From contig PUQB01000061.1 in the NCBI GenBank assembly GCA_003024785.1, forward strand, positions 587,501 through 651,500: a DNA stretch of 64,000 nt, read 5' to 3'. The stretch comes from Selaginella tamariscina. Its lineage: Eukaryota > Streptophyta > Lycopodiopsida > Selaginellales > Selaginellaceae. The notes under the pieces were generated by a model. It was not told where the DNA came from and searched no databases. It saw only the letters and a program-made list of their open reading frames with translations. Positions 1 to 14,622 of the stretch are shown here, in pieces. A program made the translations under genes and the position numbers. The number at the start of each line of letters is the position of its first letter. The first letter of the stretch is position 1.

Positions 1-1985
1 ACACAATATAATAAATGAAGAATGCAAATGAGGGGAAGTCAAGTTTGGCAACAATTAAGATAACTCCCCAAATGGGAATACTAGCCTCTTTTACGACTAG
101 AGTAGCCTAGTAACAAACAAAATAACATGTTGAAATCACTTAGTAATGAGTGTTGCCTCAATAGAAGAAGCACATTCCTTGGCTTGTTGAATGCAACAGA
201 AGAATGGTAGAGTTGAGGAAGGGGAGTGACTTTTCTCAATCATGATAGTTAGAAATTTGGTAGACTCGTAAGGGTTAGCGTTGTCTCGTGATACAATATT
301 ACTTACTAACAAGGAACTAATGCATTTATTTCATGGTGTGACACTCTAATAATAAGTCAGTAACGTTGTAGCCCATCTTCTGACCCAATTGTGAAACAAA
401 CGTTAAGTTATAGGAGGTGTGGTAAAATATGACCACATGCTTATAATTATTTGTGTAAGAATTTTTTTTTTTAAAAATTTTGTAAATCTTTGCCACTCAT
501 TTATATAAGTTTACAGATGTGGTTCATTCTCCACTTTTTTCAAATTATATAATGTTTTTTCTCTTAGTATATTGATAACACATTCAGTCTTTATTTATAA
601 AGTGAGAACTTACACATATCATAGTAATATTTTCTTATCATGTTTTTTAAGTTGATATCTTTAAATATTATTGCATTTTTAGCATTGGAACTTAAATGTT
701 TTGACAATAATATTTCATTTTATTTTCAGATTCATTTCATGTTTTTCATAAAGTTATCTATAAATATAAGTCAAAGCTGACACTCTCAATTTTGAAAATG
801 TTTTAAATTTTATTATTTAACTATAGATCCACCTTACATCTTTTTTTATTAAAGTTTCACTAAACACTGAGATTCAACTGTTATTTTTTTTTAAAACAAC
901 AATAACATATATTCATTAACATAATCACAAATATTAATACATCATACATGACAAATTTCACCATAACCTTAGCCTCTAAAGATTTTTTATCTTATAACAC
1001 ATGATATAAAACATTAAATTTCACTTGTAATGCTTAACAAATGAATTAATATTATAATTTTTAATTTTATTCAATTTTTCATCTACTGAAAGTTATTACA
1101 TTTCCATGCCAAATAAAAAATTATGTACTACTAAAAGATGTTGAGGTAAATCTCACATTTATTATTTATAAAAAGATTATGTAAACCATTAAAAACTTTT
1201 CAAGTTTTTAAAATTTATAATCTACATAACCAATTTATATCTCACTTATTAGAAAGTCTTTAATAAAAAAGTTCATGAAATAATTAAGAATCACTGTGAA
1301 AATGTAATAAAAAATATCAATTTTTTAAAGATATATTAATTTGAGAATACATGGTTGATTTAAGAAATTCAATATCACCACCACAACCTATTATAAAAAT
1401 GATAAAGACTAAAGAGGTGCAAAGATGTTAAACATGTTCTGAAGTAGTTAAATAAGGTTCATAAGATAAGCCATTTAATTATTTAGGGTGCAACTAAAAA
1501 AATTAATAAAAATATTTAACATGTAATTAATAATTTGTTTGAATAAAAGTTGTATCTGATGTCAAACAAATTTTCGTAAATATATTAGTCTTGTGGTGAA
1601 TGGAAATATAAGTGAGGTGATAAAAATAAAGTAATGATATTAAAAAGGAATAAAGTCTTTACTAAATAAGAATGAACTCACTTTCCTCCCCTTTAATAAT
1701 AAATTTTATAATAACTTTATATTCTAGATTAAATATGGTAATTGCAAAGCTTCTTTCATGAAAGTTAATAAATATATTTGGACATGATCCTAAATTATAT
1801 AATGAGAAGAGATGTATTTCCTAAAATACTTAGAACATGATGACTTTATAGAACTATATGTGTCTATGTTAACTATCATTGTTATGATTCCTTTTTATGG
1901 TGTTATTAGGTATTTATAGGAAACTATAGCCAAAATTTATTTTTTTTCAATTTTAACATCTTAGTTAGGTTTATTGATTAATGTA
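1..1985. other. AT-rich gene-free DNA
   Basis: Very AT-rich sequence with many short A and T runs. I see no open frame with recognisable protein similarity and no clear exon flanked by splice signals on either strand. Confidence 0.6.
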
Positions 1986-1989
1986 GATG

Positions 1990-4300
1990 AGGATGAACAT
2001 CCTTAGGGTTGACCTAATCCTAGGGTTGCCCTAACCTAAAAATTAAGTTAATTAAAACTTTTCTTGTTAACTAAGGGGTTAGCATAAAAAGGGGGGGAGG
2101 GCGCTCTGTCACATAAATAAGATAGGGTATATGTAGTAAGGGTTCTTGTGTTCATAACTAAGCTCGTTACAGTTCAAGCTCTAGCTTATGTTGTTAAGGC
2201 ACAACCCTTTGTTGTGTCATCTCAACCTAGAATAGGGGTACATCCCACCTTCGGTGTCATAGGTTTTACTATAACTCCTTTTTACTTTGGACGTTGATTG
2301 TTGTTACCTACTGTACTATGTTGACAAGCCCTAGATGTAGTGAGAAACAGCCCCGCTTAGTGCACTTAAGTGTTTAGGGGTAGTCCGGCCGGCTATCCTT
2401 AGATATCGTGAGAAACTTTAAGCGAAGGTAGCACTTACCTTTTAGAAAACTGTTACCCTCATTTTCCATGTCTCAGTTGGGTTAATGGTTAGTTCCAGTG
2501 AGTTTGTCATGTCGGATATGTTTAGAAGTACCCCTAGGTTTGACAGGTTAGGGTTTAGGGGTCGATGGATAACTCACCAAGTATATTCCCTCTGGGAATG
2601 AGATTTCGTGCCAACCCACTTAAGTAAACAGGAAAACAGGGGGGGCCTTTGTCACATAAATAAGGTAGAGTATGTAGGAGTGAGGGTTTTTGGGTTTATG
2701 ACTGAGCTCGTTACTCTTCTCTCGGTGCAAGCTCTAGCTTGTGTCGTCCCAGATGACAGGGGTACATCTCACCTTCGGGGTAACTTACCTTTAACATTAG
2801 CAAATCTATGTTTGGGAGGTCTTGTCGGATTGCACGTTCCAAGAGGCAGAGGTAGAGGCTTGTCTCCAACCTCCTCCTCCACGTCAAGCTAGGTGTAACA
2901 CTCATGGCCAAGTAAGGCACATCTGTGTCCTTGTCCAACTGTAGGCGTGGGATCTTATTTGACAGGTTCATGTTACCTAGTTCCTGAGGGTTCACTAAGG
3001 AGTTCTAGAGTTGGCATTTAGGAACTACGTTTGTGGCACTTGGTACAACTCTTAAATCTAAGGGTTATGGCATGATAGCCCACATCGTGGAAGGCAGTGT
3101 CACATAGAGATGTGACACTAGGCTAGACGTCACACGATACAATGCCAGAGGCACGCCCTTTGGGGTTGTGTCATGGACTTATCACCAAGGAGTTGGATAC
3201 TTTAGCAAACAGACATGCTTGTGCTCGCACTAGGGTGCTAAGCCTTGGGCATTTGCTCAAGGGAGGTTAGGTCTTGTAACTAGATGTGCTTAAACACACT
3301 TGGCTAGGGAAGTGTTCTCTTTGGAATCAGGAGTTGAACAACTTAAGCTTGTTAGTAGGAGCCTTTTCGTAAAGGTCATGTACTTAGGGTTATCCAAACA
3401 TAGACTTAAGGAGTTTGCTTAAGAACACTCGTGTTCGCCTACGGCGCACACTCGTGTCCTCACTAAGTATTAACCCTAGGTCTAGGGTATGACTTGGCCA
3501 CTCAAACCCTTAAGGGTTAGTCGTGGTTTAGGGTACCCCTTGTCGCCCTAAAGGAGTTGTACTCCCAAATGAGGGTGATTCCTCAAGGGGTAAGTGACAA
3601 TGCCTTGCAAGGCTTTGTCATAAGGGTATGTGTGAAACACATTTCCTTTATGGAGTTAGGGCATGAGCCTGTCTAGGTTTACTAGAACAGGATCCTAAAG
3701 TCTACTAGAGTTATCTTTTAGGGTTCAAGGGATGTCATTCTAAAGGACTTAGGGTGCTCTATTAAGTATTCTGCCTAATTAGGCTTCTAAGTCAGACTCT
3801 TAGGGTTATCTTGGAAGACTTAGCGTTGCTCACACATGGTGATGACATCGAATACCCACTTGGTAGTCACGTGTTGCCACGTGTTGGCCCTTCAAATTAA
3901 AATTCTAATATTTAGGGTAACCTATCTTTAACGTTAACGAATCCATGTCTAGGAAGTCTTGTTAAACTGCAAGTTCTAAGGATCAGAGGTTGAAGCTTGT
4001 CTTTAGCCTCCTTCTCCTAAATGTAATTAAGCAGAGTACTGTGTCTTTGTCTTTGTCTGTGTCTGTGTCTTTCTCTACATGGAATCTTGGTTAACAATTT
4101 TTTTTACCGAGGGTTTAAATAAGGGAATCTTGGTTAACAAATTTTTTTTACCAAGTTCTTGAGGGTTTACATAAGGGTTCTAGAGTTGGATTTTATAACA
4201 CCTATAGTAACTCTTGAATCTAAGACGCTATAGCATGATAACCTACATCTTAAGAAGTAATGTAAAAATAAGTATGTAAGTGTTAATGCTATAGTTTTAA
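1990..4300. repeat. Old repeat with internal direct duplications, family unassigned
   Basis: This block is less AT-rich than its flanks and is built of diverged direct repeats. The stretch at about 2,085-2,260 recurs at 2,635-2,780 (both contain a G run, a 'tcacataaataag' phrase, an 'agctcgtta' phrase and an 'aggggtacat' phrase). The stretch at about 2,790-3,120 recurs at 3,910-4,260 (both contain a 'cctttaac/ctttaacgtt' phrase, an 'agaggt' phrase, 'gagggtt' and 'tctagagttgg'). It has the character of a repetitive element that duplicated and decayed. An LTR-related origin is possible, but no protein domain supports it. The short open frames here show no family resemblance. Confidence 0.5.
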
Positions 4301-5026
4301 TATGAAGGGTTAACATATGGTTGTTAAGTGACCATCTAAAATCAACCTTAAAATAACCTTAAGAATTTGATTAAGATGTCCATATGCCAATAACACATTT
4401 AATTAGGAGACCTAACCTTACTTCAAGGCAAACATTTAATGTGAGCATAAGCGTGCTTAGTTGCAAGAATATCCAACCCCTCAAGGTTGAACCCACAAGA
4501 CAACCCCAAAAAGCATGTGTTAAGCATTCTACTACCTAGTGTTATATTTTCATGTGGATTAAAGTACGGAGGATGGTTCTTTGTAACATGGTGGGTCAAT
4601 TTTACCTGTGGCATAAAAGTAGTCATTTTTTTAATGTGACATTTAATTGCCTTATTCAATACGATGTCATGAGAATAGCCATATATGATAATTGAGTTTT
4701 CTTATGTGAATGATGTAAAAGTAGTTATCTCTTTAATGTGATAATTAAGTTTTCTTAACCCGTGTGTGTGTGTGTGTGTTGGTGTGTAAATTGGAGTTAA
4801 GTTAAAAACAAGTTTAAGATCCCCGGATCACAATAGGCAGATCTGCAACAGAAAATACATCATATAATATAGTGTATATGTCTATAGATATGTGGATATA
4901 GTAGGCTATCAACTTATCTATATTATATATATAACCCGTAAACTTACATGTACATTATATGATACAAATTTATTTTAATAAAATCTCAACTCTACACGCA
5001 TATAGACACATGCATACCATCATTGA

Positions 5027-5063
<37 letters not shown>

Positions 5064-5670
5064 GTGTATACACATATACATCTACACACGTATAATTGCT
5101 ATATAAGGTATCGTTTGCTTTGGGCATGAAAGTTAGATTCTTTTACTATATACGATGTTATTGAAATGGTCCTTTCGTTTGTGACAATTGGGTTTTTTTA
5201 CTCGAGGATAATGTTTAAAAAGATAATTGATTATTCTGATTCGAAACACCTACTGTGACGGTTGATTTTTCTTATCGGAAATGATGTTAATTAAATGACC
5301 CCATTTCCTCAAATAGAGTCACTAAAACAGATTTATGTCTTGAATTTAATGAAAATGCTAGAACGAATGAAAAGATTGGAACAAGAAGATGAATGAGATC
5401 ATATGAATGTTTATGTAAATTATGCTCACAGGTGATGATGAACTCTTGTAGGATGAAGTTAATGGATTCATCCATTGAAGACCTCTGTTTTATACGCTCT
5501 TACCTTCAAAGAGAATAAACAGTAAAAAGAAGAAGTCTTTCCCTAGTGATAATGTGATTGTGAACACCTATTTGAAATAGAAAAAACAAGAAAGAGTGTC
5601 TTGTATTTAAAAGCTTATGAAATGTGGTTCATAAGTGGATTTTGATAGGTGAAAGTTGTGGGTGTAACAA

Positions 5671-5730
<60 letters not shown>

Positions 5731-7270
5731 GACTTGCTTGGTTCTTTATTAATTCCATTAATTGGGCCGTGTTTACCTCTGGTGCTTGTATGTAGTCATT
5801 TCAAACACAAACTCCATAATGAATAGTAGTTGTACAAAGTGAATCCGAACACTCCTCTGACCAGAATATACCATTTTGGAAGCCAATGTATATTACAATG
5901 GATCCAAAAGCTTCACTTCTGCCTCTGTTTTACATTACAATTTTACTTTAACATAGTAAAACTATAATGTTTTACCATGTTAAGGTAAAATGTTATAATT
6001 TCTATATTTAATTAATATTATTTAAAATATTAATACTACATTCTTAACACACATAGTCAGCAGCATTAATCATAATAGATAATATCAAAGAAGACACAAT
6101 GGACTCTGAATATGTGTTATATTACATATATATGATATGGCGTGTGTGTTATGTACTTATAAGTGTGTCTATTATTTTTTCCAGCGTTGTAACATCTAAT
6201 TTTGACACGGATGTTCTTTCTTCAATTATATATAAATGACTACACATTAATTAACTGTTAAGTTTGTAAACCATCCGTTGAGAAATTCTATTTATTAGTA
6301 TCTTCAAGCTTTTTCCAGATTTGAAATCTTTACCGTACACTCGAATGCTGTAAGTTTGTGTGTGCGCGTGCGTGTGCATGTTATATGTCAGCTTTGTTCA
6401 GGGCTCTACGTTGACTAAGGGCAGTGACAGCATATTCCACGGAATGATCATGTCTTGCACGTTGGGATTTTTCTTCCACGTGTCACAATTTCTTCATGTT
6501 TCACAGATTGAGTCGCCACACTGTTCACTTGAGTTTCTGGGATTCACTATTGTTTCTGATGGTATGACATTATATGTGTGTGCATGACTACATACGCACT
6601 CATATGTACAGTATATATGACATATGAATGACTTATGTGCTATTATTCTGAACATGTCATACACAACGAAAGAATATATATTCGTCATTAGAAAACTATA
6701 CATATTACAAATGGAGTTTATAGTCAGCTGACAAATACATTCCGACCATGGCGTATCAAACAAAACAAAACTCGAACGCCTATAGAGGATACAGTATACC
6801 TTATAGGTAGCAGCTTTCCGTACTCTCAAGCAAGTATCCCAAAATTTGAGGAACACTTTCCCGTACTAGTAGAATATACTAAAAAAACATATCAAAGGTT
6901 ATGTTTTCTGGTTGCATGTCAATCCCTATTGTCAGTGTCGCTTGTACATACTCACATGCATTAATATGAATCTTTTTTGTAATAAGATGTCAGCGAAGAG
7001 CTGCAAAACAATACCAAGGATGATCTGTTAGGTATATAGAGAGAAGGACCGTATATTCACATCTGCACACACATATACACCTGCACATATACGAGCATCC
7101 AATATGCGGATACACTAGATGTGTTTGTTGTGTGTGCGTTTCTGTTTCTGTATGTAACTCGATGCCGTGAACCATAGAGACACGTACATGCACATGCACA
7201 GACGGAGAGATACTTGTTGAACTACTGTATATATATCTACATTCAATTTGTACGGTGCAAAGTTACACAA
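4301..7270. other. Intergenic region with microsatellites
   Basis: Contains (GT)n near 4,762-4,780, a (GT)n(GA)n block near 5,030-5,062, a long (AT)n tract at 5,672-5,726, and many CA/TG-rich stretches towards 7 kb. No exon could be supported. A final exon of the neighbouring SRS gene may lie here on the minus strand, but I could not find it. Confidence 0.4.
5672..5726. repeat. (AT)n microsatellite
   Basis: Uninterrupted AT dinucleotide tract of about 55 bp. It is self-complementary and prone to length change. Confidence 0.9.
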
Positions 7271-7367
7271 CTGTATCAGAAGGTAATCGTATTCTTTGCA
7301 GGAACACACACACACACACACACACATACAGAGCATATGTATTGTATAGATGTACATATATATGTAC

Positions 7368-9573
7368 CTCCAAGTAGTGTATTGGAGCCGTAAATCTGTG
7401 AGGGGTCAATATAACCGGAGCTGGAAGGTATACTCCTGGCACCTAGCTGAAGATCTGCAAGGTTTGCAACTGGTGTTGGAGCAGCATCCGCACCCTGGTC
7501 GTATAATACACCTTTGAAGACGTGGGCACCGATTTTAACAGTTGCCTGGTATGCGTACTCGTTCTCACCGTCTTCTATTCCAGTCACTTTTACGCACTTA
7601 AACAGTGCCTGTGCCCGGACTTCCGACGGTAAAACCCCTCTAAAACTAGCTGCTGCACAAAAACACATATCAATATAGCATCTACATGTGTGTATGTATG
7701 TATGAATGTGTGTATCTATCTGTGTTTATGATGTATGCACATATATTGGGAGAGACAATATGTTAGATCCGCTTGCTATTGGCACACACACACGTGCTAT
7801 CTGAATGCGTAATGCATAAACTCTCCAAGATTACTAAGATATTTCTTTACACAAACGTATGAAGGTGCAAAGAATGCTGCTGCATGTAACGGTGTGGCAA
7901 GTTCCAGCATAAATTACTTGCGCAAAAATCCTACCGATCTGTTGTGACACAACTGCAATAATCCTGCGTGTGTGCGTGTGTGTATGTGAAATTTATGGAT
8001 GGATATAATGTACATATATGCGTGTATACGTATAGAACGGTAAAACTGCAGTTAAGCACACCAGCATAGATTTAAAGTGGAGAGATACTGATGCTTAACA
8101 ATCCAAGCAGTTATTATCACAAAAACATTGTAACTCTGTATGCATCAATCTTATGCTAACAGTCAATCTAAATGCTCTTATCACAAAAAGCAATTGTAAC
8201 TCTGCACACCAAAGACACACATTCCCACACACACATGCAATAACTCCATCCAAAGCATGTAAAAACTGCAACTATATTATAAATCTTCAACTGTTCTCAC
8301 GCGTAGAAACGCAATATGCTGCACACACAGTTAAACACTGAACAATTCCCAGCTATCTAGTAAAATCACAGACATCGTAAATAAAGACTATCAGCAATCA
8401 AATCATCCCCAAACACTAAAGAGTGCACCAATGACTGAACCATGTATATGAATGATCCGTTCATACATATACATACCTGGAAGATCAGAGGTGTGAGGAG
8501 AAGAAGCGCCAGGCAAGCCCAGGAGAGGAGAAGCCCCAGAAGCAGCCCCAGACATAGCCATTCCAGCTGCAGGAAGAAGACCGACTGGACCAGAACCGCC
8601 AGTAGCCGCCGTAAAAGCAAGAGACCTCGTCCGTTTTGATCTCGGCCTTGGCTGCCCAGCAGCTATAGCTGCAGCTTCTATAGCTTGCCTTTCCCGTCTC
8701 TTAGCAGCAGGAACCCACGTACTCCTCACATGTGTGGTGCAATCGTATCCCCGACTTTTGCAGCACGTTCTGCATCTCTGGAATTGGCGTCTTTCTTCGC
8801 TTGGTTGCCACATTCCTTACAAGTGGTTCCTCCTGGTTGATGTCCCCTCCATGAGCCCTTGTAGTGGATGTCTCTGTGTGCTGAACCTGTGCCTGCAGCG
8901 CTTGTTGCTGCGCAGCTTGTGTATGATACTGGGCAATATTACTTTGATTCTTGTTAGTTTCAGTACCTGCAGCTGCAGCTGCCTCCATGAATCTCTCAGC
9001 AAGTGGAACCACATCAATCCCTCTACCGTGCACAGGCGCCTGCTGAACAACCAATTCGCGTACTGGATTTGATCCCCAGTGCTCAGGAATACCCGATTTC
9101 TCCTCGGGGAGTCCCGTCCGAAGCAGCCCGATTCTCCCCGCGCCAGTCTCATAAGCAACGAACCTCGATCCTTCTTGCAGGTTCCTCTGATAGAAATCCT
9201 CGCTAGAAGCTGCTCCTCCTGCTCCTGTTCTTCCCAGTAGCTCTCTAAAGATCTCCCTATGTGCAGGAATGTGTGAGGAGAGTCCCAGATGATCACCTCC
9301 TCCGGTGTTTCCCATTCCTCCATCTCCGGGACTCGGATGGTTCCCCACATACCCGTATCCGATTGTTCGTCCCCACGGATCGCTACCGCCTCCTCCTGAG
9401 ACGGACTCGGCTTGTTCTTCGACGAGATCTTCGCTCTCTTTGTCTTGCTTGCTGGTATACAGCCATCTGTAGCTTTGATCCGAGGAAGACGAGAGGAAGA
9501 AGTTCCTCGACCATGGTGGTGGGGAGTCTGAAGAGCCTGCTGCGGTCTTTGCTTCTACCACAGCAGGCGCCAC
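7368..9573 (-). CDS. SHI/STYLISH-related (SRS/LRP1) zinc-finger transcription factor
   Basis: SRS proteins are plant-specific nuclear transcription factors that promote auxin biosynthesis genes and organ development. Two family signatures are visible. The RING-like zinc finger lies at about 8,720-8,830: [11 protein letters not shown], then [13 protein letters not shown], then [13 protein letters not shown]. The C-terminal IGGH-type domain lies at about 7,480-7,620: [26 protein letters not shown] and GVLYDQG. Exon 1 ends at 8,477 with donor CAG|GTATGT. Exon 2 starts near 7,652 after a TGTGCAG acceptor, so one intron of about 820 bp separates the two domains, as usual in this family. The N-terminal part is Gly/Ser/Gln-rich and low in complexity. 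Two one-base frame slips fall around the zinc finger: one between about 8,825 and 8,900, and one near 8,788, where one extra base would restore KKDC before RCRTCC. Conserved sequence on both sides favours a consensus error over a dead gene. The true start is unclear: no in-frame ATG precedes 9,573, which is a GTG. Beyond 7,368 the frame runs into a CA microsatellite, and a donor-like GGAG|GTACAT suggests an unseen last exon. Confidence 0.9.
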
Positions 9574-9599
9574 TTCTGCAGCTGTGTATTTCTATGCTG

Positions 9600-11290
9600 T
9601 CGCCTAGGATGAGCTCTCTAGGTGAACTGATGCAAGCTTATACGAGTTCTCACTCATGCACAACACATTGGTACTGTCTAGTTAGTAGACTGCTATATGG
9701 GATTATAACAAGAATTCCTCTATTCCATGCGGGAAACACGGGCTAATGAAGATGTGATCATCACGACTCTCTCATAGACTCCCTTTCTCTCTCTCACATC
9801 CACAAAGCATCTTCTAGCCTCTCTCACGTGGAGGATTAAAGCATCTATACAGCTTGAATTGAAGAATGCCTAGATTCTGTGGTATCCATTTAAATGCTAC
9901 AGTCTATGAAGAAAACCAGCAAGCAAGTAAGCTATTACAACACTGAGTGGGATCCGAACTCATCCCACTAAGGCACCTCCTTGAACAAATCTAGCCTTTG
10001 TGTATGACGTTTATTCACCCACTTGTATATACTTACGTCAGCAACCACCAGGCCTATCATCGCTTTCCACATGGATGACACGTCAGAGCTGCCAGCGTGG
10101 AAGTTTCATTGGGGGACATTTCTATGTAGAAAGATCAATTCAGCTTTTGAGTTCAAATCAAATACTTACACAGATGTATAGCAGTTTTTATATATGTTAT
10201 ATTAAATATTAAATATCCTGTAATGTTTAATTGCAAGCTGGTTGTACATCAAAGAGCATATGAATGTTATGATTGAAAGGAAGAAATGCGTATCATCAGT
10301 TTTTACTGCTGGCATCTGAATCATTGTAAAATGGGTTTTGCATGAGCTTTTCACACACACACACACATACACACACCTATATGTATATATATACCTTGTC
10401 TAAGAGTGACCCACCATTCAATCCAGAAGAATCAGATCCTACTATTGTATATGTATTTAAAGTTATTCAAACCAAATCTTTGGATGGTTGGTAAAATTAC
10501 AAAAGTGTACATTATGCCTTTTTTGCATAGGCTAGTTTGCTGGTGGCAAACAAGGTATAAAGGCATATTCTTTTTGACTTATACAAAATTGCACCCACAA
10601 CGTTGGGAGCGTCAATGTATAAACGTTTGATAATTCACCATAACATTTTATATAGAAAATCAAACGTTTACAACAGTTTATATGAAGATACTGTGTATGT
10701 GTATGTGTGTGTGGGGGGCTCAAGGAAATGAATGCCCAATTGCCTTGCTCAATAAATGTACGCACCAGGATCAACAACAGTGTTAATTAAAGTTAGGCAA
10801 TGTGTGTGAACATTATTCAGGTTCAGGACTCATGGATAACAAGCATAATATGCATGACCATTCATTCGTATATATATGAATATCTATACAGTCCTTGAAA
10901 CTTTCATCAATAGTCCGTTACGGAATGCCGTTTTCAATCGTAATATCCCGTTATTCAAACATGCATACACATACACATGCATGTGCATACATGCATGACT
11001 TTGTCACTAGGTAGAATCATGTAGATGTCCCGATTTTCAAAGCGAGAGTAATACGTATATAGGGGCATCAAGATTTGGCAATTGATTACATACTTGAAAG
11101 CAAGCATGCAGCCAGTGCCTGAAATTCTAATCATTGTGTTCTTGGTCCATGAGGAATATACCCAGAATGTCATAGTATCTTCCCTGCATATTCCTAACAT
11201 TAATCTTTGTGAAGTTAACTAGGTAAGGGACCACAGGATTTGGAGGCGTTTTCTACGTGGCTTGTGTCCCTTCAATCAATCTGGGATATT
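9600..11290. other. Upstream region of the SRS gene, no gene seen
   Basis: Holds a CT-rich stretch at about 9,770-9,830 (GA-rich on the minus strand, possibly SRS 5' leader or promoter), a CA microsatellite at about 10,350-10,370, and otherwise plain AT-rich sequence. One minor plus-strand open stretch near 11,100-11,220 ends next to a donor-like AG|GTAAGG, but nothing in it is recognisable. Confidence 0.4.
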
Positions 11291-11340
11291 TAAATGTTTA
11301 AATGACTGTGTACACGAGTACACACAAGACACACAGTCCC

Positions 11341-11995
11341 TATAAAACATGTTTCGTAATCAAGATAAACCCTAGCCAATCCTTTTCTATCCCCATTACT
11401 ATCAAATAAAAACCAACCACCTAATCATCCTCATCATCATTTACCACCTTTTCTTAAACCCTACAGAATATGCCCCTTTCCATAGGAATATTCCTCCGCC
11501 AACTTTACGGACACCCACGCGCGGTGAGTATGATATTAATAACTACATCCCTTTAGTAAGATTTTATGTAGATCCAGGTGCAGAGGTTAATGTACACCAG
11601 GTTAAAATCGGATTACGTTAAGCAAAAAAATGCATGTTGCATGCACTGTCCTCTGTTTGTTTTGTTTCTTCTTCTTAAATAAATAGCCACAGGAGCACGT
11701 CTTCTTACGTTAATTACATCAACATACATGCCAATATAATATATTCTTTTTACTGCTCGTGATCTATATATACACATACATATATGTATGTTTTATTTTA
11801 AGCCTTTATATAGCTCTAAGTGATAAGCTGATATCAAGCATTCTGGGTTTCGGTCGGACATCAAATCATGACATGCGCATTCATTGAGAAAATACAGTGA
11901 CTTGAATCAGAGGGTGAAAGCTCCAAAGCTCGTCTCTTCTAACAATTCAGACTGTCAAATGAACATATATATATATATATAACATATACTTGTAC

Positions 11996-12029
<34 letters not shown>

Positions 12030-14622
12030 TATAACGATAGAAACAGAGCAGAAACAAAACAGCTGTGTCAAACTCACTGTTGCAGGCAGAACGTATAACA
12101 GGAACGGAACAGTTCCCGTTCAGGAATTTATATATACCATATATATATGTATATGGCATGTTTTGGGTATTGATGCTAGATTACCTCTCCAGATGCACAA
12201 AAGCTTACATATGAGATGAAAAGGTTGCTCAGACAAGTCTCTCTTACTGCATATGATAGGCGTAAACTTAATGTGTGAGATTAAGTTGATACTGTAACAT
12301 ATGATTGCTAGGGATTAAATAGGTGTGTCTGAGCATGGCTATCGCATCGAGGAAGCGTGGAAAATCTACAAAGGTCTTTGTGTATATACTTTATTTTTGT
12401 ATAATATACGTATATAGATACAATACCCAATGAAAAGCCGCTGTCATGTGTGTCCGAAATTGCTAAAACAATGGTAAAGTATATATAAAAGAGTATTGCC
12501 AACCTTGGAGGGGTTAAAATATGATCAACTGTTTACCTATGAAACAACTGCCACCTATAGTTCTAGAATATAAAACCATGCTAAGAAGATGCTCATTGTT
12601 ATACATAGATAAGTATTTATCATTTAACTAACATATATATAAACTCCTTGCATAGCTGCCTACATACAGAACCTCGTCACAATGATGTGGAAGTATAGTT
12701 TAGAATGAGGTTTCCAATACAATACTATATTGTAACACTTGTTTTACTCCAGGTTAGTAGATGTTACAGGGCAGCATACCCGAGGTTTAAACATTAAACA
12801 TCAGGATGAGTCAAACTTGTTGTTTTGTTAATAAAATACCAGGACCACGGGGTCAGAATATGTATACTGCACCATCATCATCACCACAGACCTGCATTCT
12901 TGTATATAAACTTTCACGAACACCCACTCTTAATCTGTTTAGTCCTGCCCATTCCCTGTACTCTGTGGTCCAATACATTCACCTACCTCATTTGCTTTGC
13001 ATTATACACATTACGTAACACCTTGATACATTCCACACATACGTGTGTATGAAGACAGTTTGAGTCGCCAGGCTGATCCATGCATGCTGGTAAGTTATGA
13101 ACACTATAAAAACATGTTCCATTGTAAACGACAAGTATGTATTATATATGTTTAATATATCTAATAATATATGAATTGCCAGCGGAAGAAGGAAAAACCT
13201 ACATGCAGGCAAAGCTGGCTGATGAATAATTTTATGAGTGGTCAATGCCATGTACGGACAAAGACGGAAAAAGATAGGTCTATTTCCACTATGGTGGCTT
13301 GCATCATCTTTTCTGAAGACGCCTTATGTGAAACTCAGTTTACCTTAAGTGAAACCCCAGATCAAATATATATATAGAACGTTTCACACAACTGTCCTTT
13401 GCACGGAACATGTGTTGCAAGAATATGCACGCGTAAGGGCCTTCGGATCCACACACACACACACACACACAATGTAAAAGATTAAGAATATTTAAACAAA
13501 ACAAAGATATTTATATAAAAATTATGATAAAAACTATAATGCTGAGTGATGTATGCCTTTGGTGGCATTTTTACTTATATATGTATCTTCAGCTTTTTGA
13601 ATAAGTCAATCTTTTTCTATACTCGTCGTTTTCGACATGGTTTGGCATCCATCCTTGTCAATGTAAAGCTGTTTAGTCAGTTGCTACTAGAAGAATATAT
13701 GCAAAACAAGAACACACATACTTGTCCAAATCTATAATATTAATGAAGAACCAACTTTTATTCCATATATAAACCTCGCTTTCGCTGGCCCGTTTCCACT
13801 TGCAGAAAGAAACAGAGACGCCTCAAAGCATACATTAATCAAATATATATGCATAATAGTGTCATGTGTTCTTCTAGTACCTGTCGGGGTCACAAAGAAG
13901 AGCCAGAAGAATAAAAAGACGAGGAGTATATATGTTTCCAGTGCTGCCACTATGAAGTACATTATGTCACATACCAGGGCTCTTCAGTATTAGACTCTTC
14001 TACGGTCAAGCTGAGCAGTATAAGGAAAACCATACAGAAAGACAGGCCCTATATAAATATATATATATGTATATACAATTTAACACGTGATTTAGTATTG
14101 CCCAAACAAGGCAGCGAGTTAACTGGTTACCATTTCATTGTCCTATGATCGGGTTAGTTCCCTCACAGTAAGTGTTAGTACATCTAGAGATGTAGGCTGT
14201 GGGTATCTTCTTTAAACATTATTAAGTTAAAACTCACACGTATTTAAATTTGTACATAGCTAGTATTGCTGCACTTTGCACTGATTTGTCTCTATGAAGT
14301 CTCTCTTTTGCTGTTTTTTAACTTTTATAATAAATGGGCTCCGTATATGGTTGGTCAAGATACTGTACTCGAGGCCCTGCAAGAAAGAACATGGCATTTT
14401 GCATTGGGAACGCCTCCAACGAAGAACATTGAGACAATGAGGGTTGGATCGGAAGATCTAGAATCTTGGATACGAACTCAATCCGACGGTGCACATTTGA
14501 AAGGACAGAATATTCTTCCACCACCTAAACACAATATTACGGCGGGAATGTTTCTTATTTACCACTGGACAGCAATAAAAACGCACCGTAAAAAGAGAAC
14601 GATGCGACACGCGTCATGATTT
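11341..14622 (+). CDS. Tentative multi-exon gene of unknown function
   Basis: Weak but consistent signals suggest a plus-strand gene. A TATAAAA box lies at 11,341. An ATG at 11,470 opens an 18-codon exon (MPLSIGIFLRQLYGHPRA) that ends in GCG|GTGAGT. It can join in phase to a small exon at about 11,571-11,593 (after GATCCAG), then to one near 12,089 (after a TGCAGGCAG acceptor) reading TYNRNGTVPVQEF. A micro-exon with good signals may lie at 13,072-13,089. The last candidate is an open stretch to a stop near 14,620. It includes VGQDTVLEALQERTWHFAL and RVGSEDLESWIRTQSDGAH, which look protein-like and lack microsatellite composition. I do not recognise a family. The exons could belong to more than one gene or be chance. 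Confidence 0.25.

Noticed and set aside
2520-3840. Telomere-like 'ttagggtt' and 'gtttaggg' words
   Set aside because: They are scattered singly within an old repeat and never form a tandem array.
12880-12900. Run of six His codons resembling a purification tag
   Set aside because: The CAT/CAC run is a short simple-sequence stretch in a frame without other coding signs; it is not an engineered tag.
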